Source of the DNA: Nocardia panacis
GTDB lineage: Bacteria > Actinomycetota > Actinomycetes > Mycobacteriales > Mycobacteriaceae
Assembly: GCF_003598715.1 (NCBI RefSeq)
Contig: NZ_QZFU01000024.1
Span: 1-64,000, forward strand
DNA: 64,000 nucleotides
Direction: 5' to 3'
Both the position numbers and the translations under genes were made by a program. Below, piece after piece: positions 60,742 to 64,000 of this stretch. The notes under the pieces are model-generated. The model was not told where the DNA came from, ran no database searches, and saw only the letters and a list, made by a program, of their open reading frames with translations. The first letter of the stretch is position 1. Each line of letters begins with the position of its first letter.

Positions 60742-63700
60742 TCATGTGGTGGGGTTGAGGATTTCCTGGGCGAGGGTGCGCAGGAGGGTGGGGGAGAGGT
60801 GGGCGAGGGCGGGGAGGGGGCGGTACCAGTCGGTGGTGTTCCAGATATCGGCGAGCAGATGGTGGATTTCGGTGTGCGGGATGGGGTGGTGGGTGAGCAG
60901 CGCGTTGGTGAGGCGCAGCAGGGCTTCGGCACGGGTTTTGGGGTGGTCGGCGAGGTCGGCGCTGGTGCGGGTGCGGTCGAATTGGGCGAGGTGCAGGGCG
61001 GTGTCGACGAGATGCAGTGCTATGTCGTCCATTTCGCCGTGGCCTCGGATGCGCGTCGCCTCGTGTTCGGCGCGGGTGAGCAGGTGTTCGGCGGTGTCGC
61101 GGTCGGTGTGGGCGGCGGCGACGGTGAGCAGGGCGTGGATGCGTTCGTGAATGTAGGTGATGGTGTCGGCGAGTTCGGTGGCGATATCGAGGTCGCCCGA
61201 TTTGACGTGCGCGGCAACGATTTCCAGTTGGATGTGCGCTTTGGGCGGCAGGTCGTCGAAGGCGGCGGCGATGGTTTGGGCGCGGGGGAGGTCGCCTATT
61301 CGGGCGTAGGCGATGCCGAGGTCGCGCAGCACCGCGGGGCGACCCTCGTCGGTCAATCTGCGGACGACCGGTTCCATGGAGCGCAGTCTGCGCCGTACCG
61401 GTTCGAGCAGGCCCGCTTCGACCAGGGGTCCGCCGAGTTCGGCCAGTATCGAGATCTGATGGTGGACCGAGGGCATTTCGACGATGAGGTCGAATCCCGC
61501 TCGTGCCAAACCGATTTCGATGAGTATGGTGGCGAGCCGCAGTGCGGCTTCGGCGTGATCGGCGTGCAGGACGGCTTGTTCGGCACAGGCGAGCGGCGGT
61601 TCGGTGTCGGGATGCAGGCGGTGCTGCAGCAGGACCTCCTCCACCAGTTCGAGCAGGTGTCCGTCGCCGGTGGCGCTGACCGAGGGTCGAGGCCCCGCGA
61701 AGCGCGCGAGGTCGCCGTTTTGCGCCACCAGCGCGCGAATTCGAAGGAAGCGCAGGGGAATTCGGGCGGCGGCGGCCCTGGCCAGTGGAAGTTCGCCCGC
61801 TTCGAGGAGTGCGCCCGCGAGCGCGAACAGACCCTCGGAGTATCGGAGCGGATTGTCCATGCGGATGGCGTCGGCTTCGACCTCTTCGGCCAACTGTCTG
61901 GCCTCGGATTCGCGTCCCGCGTCGAGGAATTCGACAATCAGGTCGGTGAGCGCGTCGGCGCGGGCCTCGGGGGCGGCGATGCGGCGGGCGCACTGTTCGG
62001 CGAGATCGAGTTCGCCGAGGTCGATCAGCCGTGCGAAGTACTCCGGTGACGGATCGTCCTCGGTGTGTAGCGCGCGTGCCTGCCGGCCGAACCCGGCCTC
62101 GGCGAGTGATCGGATGAGCACGGCCACAAGGTATTTCCGGGTCGTCTCCGGTTCGTCCTCGGGGATCCGCGCCATCTCCTCGGCAATGGTCCGCGCCCGG
62201 TCGGTCAGGTTCGCCCGGCTCAGTGCCCGCAGCATCCCACCGGCGGCCGCGATTCGATCGGCGGGATTGTCGATTCCGTGCACGATCGACTCGGCCCGGT
62301 CGAATTCGCCGATCTCCGCGAGCGCCCTTGCCAGCGCGACCTGTGCCCGGCCTTGATATTTGGCCGACACGAAGCGCTCGGCCAGGATCTCGACGCGCCG
62401 CAGCGCCCGCAGCGCGTCTTCGGGCCTGCCCGCCTCCAACCACACCGGCACCAGGATGCCCTGCACGATCAGTTCCAGATATGGATCGTGGATCGCATCG
62501 ATCAGCTTCTCCGCGTTGCCGATATCGCCGACCGCGACGAGCGCCGCGATCAGTTCGGCGCAGAGGCGTTCCTGTTCGGCGGAGTCGTCCTTGATCTCGC
62601 GAACCAGCGATTCGGCGAGGAGTCGATCCTGTTCGTGTCCGGCGGTGTCGCGCGGTACGGCGGCGAGCGCGATATGGGCCTCGGTGCGGCGCACCGGGTC
62701 GGGAAGGCTGCGGGCCAGGTTGGCGGCGCGTTCGAAGGCGCCGAGTCGGGCGAAGGCGGCGGGTAGTCCGGTCGGAATATTGTTGCTGCGCTGGGCGAGT
62801 CGATCGCGGTGCAGGGCGAGCCTGCACAGGGTGAGCAGATCCGGATCGGGTTGTCCGGCGAGGGCCGCGCCGACGGCGGCGATCTCGGTGCGCGCGGCGA
62901 TATCGCCGCCGGTGCGGTGCAGCATCCGATCGTGGCGGGCGCGGTCGAGGGCGAGCGCGGTCATGCGCGGCAGATCCTCTCGGGTGCGCAGCATCGAGAA
63001 GTAGCGGGTGAGCAGATAATTCGGGGTCTCGGGCGGCCAGCCCTCGGCGCGGTAGCCCTCGGCCCACCGGTGGATCTGTTCGCGGTATTCGTCGACGAGG
63101 GCGGGACCGAGCGCGTTCTCGGCCTCCTCGCGCAGTGTCTCGTGGGCGAACAGATAGGTGCTGTCGGTGTCGAAAGGTGTGGTCCTGGCCCGGAAGCTGC
63201 GCCCGACGATACCGCTGAGCAACTGGGTGAAATGGTAGGGCGGCAGTCCGGTGATGTCGGCGAGTTCGGTCTTGGTGAGTCCGCCTGCCGCCGTGATCAA
63301 TCCGAGGTGTTTGGCCTCGCCAGGATGGGCGAGCAGGGTGCTCAGCTCGTACTGCGCGGCGCGTCGGATGTCGTGGGCGTATTTGGATTGGGCCAGCGGC
63401 CGATGCCGGCAGGTGCGCAGCGGGTGCCCGCCCGCGACATCCAGCGGCACCGGCGGATTCGGTCGGCTGGCCACCAGCACCCGCAGGCCGGGTCCCGGAT
63501 GTTTGGGCAGGAGCGAGGCGATGCTCGGCGTCCCCTGATCCTCGTCGAGTCCGTCGACGATGAGCAGGATCCGGCCGCCGCTCTCGGCGGCGCGTCGCGC
63601 GGCGAGGTCGAGCAGATGCCGCCGCAGCGTGTCCCGGTTGCCGCCCATCGCGGAGACCGCGATCCGCTCGGCGGGCAGCAGGACCGAAAGCTGGTCCAGC

Positions 63701-64000
63701 ACGGCCTCGGTGAAGGCGACATGATCGGATTGCGCCGCCAGCCGCGAGGTGATGAAGAAGGCCACCACCCGCACATGCGCGGGGGGATGCAGCGCGAACC
63801 ACGACATGAGAGCCGTCTTGCCCGCCCAAGGTCCGGCACGCCACCACAGATAGGGCTCCGGGCCGTCGCAGAAGGCGTTGAGTTCGGCCAGTTCGATCTC
63901 GCGGTCGACCAGTGGACCCAGCGGCGCGATATCGCGGACCTGCGCGAAGTAGGCGGCGGATTCGGTGCTGGGCAGCACGATTTCGGGAGCGCGCCACGCC
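60742..64000 (-). CDS. STAND-class NTPase with helical repeats (N-terminus beyond window)
   Basis: At least 1085 residues; the frame is open to the window edge, so the gene starts farther out. A lead-in (YFAQVRDIAPLGPLVDREIEL) is followed by the NTPase: Walker A is a variant GPWAGKTALMSWF, Walker B is RILLIVDGLDEDQGTPS, and VLVASRPNPPVP is sensor-like. After an arm region (FAHETLREEAENALGPALV) come ~650 residues of TPR-like helical repeats (AEIGEFDRAESIVHGI, AEAGFGRQARAL, IDLGELDLAEQCARRI, IEIGLARAGFDLI). This is the architecture of signal-transducing ATPases that sense a ligand with the repeats and trigger an N-terminal effector, which is missing here. Function is unknown. Confidence 0.85.
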   Translation of the reverse strand, partial: AWRAPEIVLPSTESAAYFAQVRDIAPLGPLVDREIELAELNAFCDGPEPYLWWRAGPWAGKTALMSWFALHPPAHVRVVAFFITSRLAAQSDHVAFTEAVLDQLSVLLPAERIAVSAMGGNRDTLRRHLLDLAARRAAESGGRILLIVDGLDEDQGTPSIASLLPKHPGPGLRVLVASRPNPPVPLDVAGGHPLRTCRHRPLAQSKYAHDIRRAAQYELSTLLAHPGEAKHLGLITAAGGLTKTELADITGLPPYHFTQLLSGIVGRSFRARTTPFDTDSTYLFAHETLREEAENALGPALVDEYREQIHRWAEGYRAEGWPPETPNYLLTRYFSMLRTREDLPRMTALALDRARHDRMLHRTGGDIAARTEIAAVGAALAGQPDPDLLTLCRLALHRDRLAQRSNNIPTGLPAAFARLGAFERAANLARSLPDPVRRTEAHIALAAVPRDTAGHEQDRLLAESLVREIKDDSAEQERLCAELIAALVAVGDIGNAEKLIDAIHDPYLELIVQGILVPVWLEAGRPEDALRALRRVEILAERFVSAKYQGRAQVALARALAEIGEFDRAESIVHGIDNPADRIAAAGGMLRALSRANLTDRARTIAEEMARIPEDEPETTRKYLVAVLIRSLAEAGFGRQARALHTEDDPSPEYFARLIDLGELDLAEQCARRIAAPEARADALTDLIVEFLDAGRESEARQLAEEVEADAIRMDNPLRYSEGLFALAGALLEAGELPLARAAAARIPLRFLRIRALVAQNGDLARFAGPRPSVSATGDGHLLELVEEVLLQHRLHPDTEPPLACAEQAVLHADHAEAALRLATILIEIGLARAGFDLIVEMPSVHHQISILAELGGPLVEAGLLEPVRRRLRSMEPVVRRLTDEGRPAVLRDLGIAYARIGDLPRAQTIAAAFDDLPPKAHIQLEIVAAHVKSGDLDIATELADTITYIHERIHALLTVAAAHTDRDTAEHLLTRAEHEATRIRGHGEMDDIALHLVDTALHLAQFDRTRTSADLADHPKTRAEALLRLTNALLTHHPIPHTEIHHLLADIWNTTDWYRPLPALAHLSPTLLRTLAQEILNPTT

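Noticed and set aside
59843..63997. Continuous minus-strand frame joining the DUF3558 lipoprotein to sequence antisense-like to the STAND gene
   Set aside because: Only the last 205 codons have a signal peptide and domain. The rest is the STAND gene read in the wrong frame, rich in Arg and Pro.

Overview
The window is 64 kb of high-G+C actinobacterial chromosome, most likely from Nocardia or a close mycolic-acid-containing relative. Three things point there. One is the arabinosyltransferase AftC, made by mycolata. The second is a gene order that, from memory, follows the Mycobacterium tuberculosis block sigA-ppgK-suhB-cei-DUF4193-DUF3093-dut-DUF3710-hydrolase-OB fold-DUF3159-ceoC-ceoB-APC permease-TrmA and, after a break, dxs-RNase D-DUF3000-hemE-cgoX-hemQ-msrB-aftC-hydrolase-ribD-AFG1 ATPase. 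The third is EspG/DUF3558/PPE-like type VII secretion (ESX) cassettes. No tRNA, rRNA, CRISPR array, insertion sequence or phage gene was seen.

Layout. 1-7.6 kb: the tail of an unknown gene, a DesK/NarL-type two-component system, a KhtT/KhtU-like cation/proton antiporter pair, a rhomboid-like protein with a repeat tail, a CPA1 Na+/H+ antiporter and an MHYT sensor membrane protein. 7.7-22.7 kb: the first conserved housekeeping block (principal sigma factor, polyphosphate glucokinase, inositol phosphatase, envelope protein Cei, dUTPase, TrkA-type K+ proteins, APC permease, RNA methyltransferase). A SigD/ShbA-like ECF sigma factor sits inside it. 22.7-29.2 kb: an accessory interruption with a LysE exporter, a low-G+C ESX toxin/immunity-like cassette, a SIMPL protein and a three-domain glutaminase. 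29.6-42.2 kb: the second conserved block, covering isoprenoid and coproporphyrin-type heme synthesis, RNase D, MsrB, AftC, RibD-like reductase and ZapE/AFG1. 42.2-54 kb: accessory genes, namely a secreted tyrosine phosphatase, a drug-type ABC transporter with its own GbsR/MarR-like regulator and a candidate operator, an acetyltransferase-MFS pair, cytochrome P450, flavin monooxygenase, LysR regulator, secreted peptidase-like hydrolase and a small kinase-like protein. 54-60.5 kb: an ESX-associated operon (DUF3558 lipoprotein, small helical protein, PPE-like protein, EspG, then a 980-residue disordered repetitive protein). 60.7-64 kb: most of a STAND NTPase whose N-terminus lies beyond the window.

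Genes likely to act together: KhtT gates KhtU; CeoB and CeoC form an RCK pair for K+ uptake; HemE, CgoX and HemQ are successive parts of the coproporphyrin-dependent heme route; AftC and MsrB are translationally coupled; the ABC transporter genes and the GbsR-like gene form one operon. EspG is expected to chaperone the PPE-like partner for ESX export, although no ESX core machinery (EccB-E, MycP) lies in the window. Thirteen genes have a TANNNT-type -10 hexamer only 6-8 bases before the start codon, so leaderless transcription seems common. Several convergent gene pairs are separated by perfect hairpins.

The best candidates for something undescribed are the ESX toxin/immunity cassette at 23.8-26.4 kb, the EspG operon with its giant disordered protein, the truncated STAND gene, and the TrmA-family methyltransferase carrying a roughly 110-residue charged insertion.
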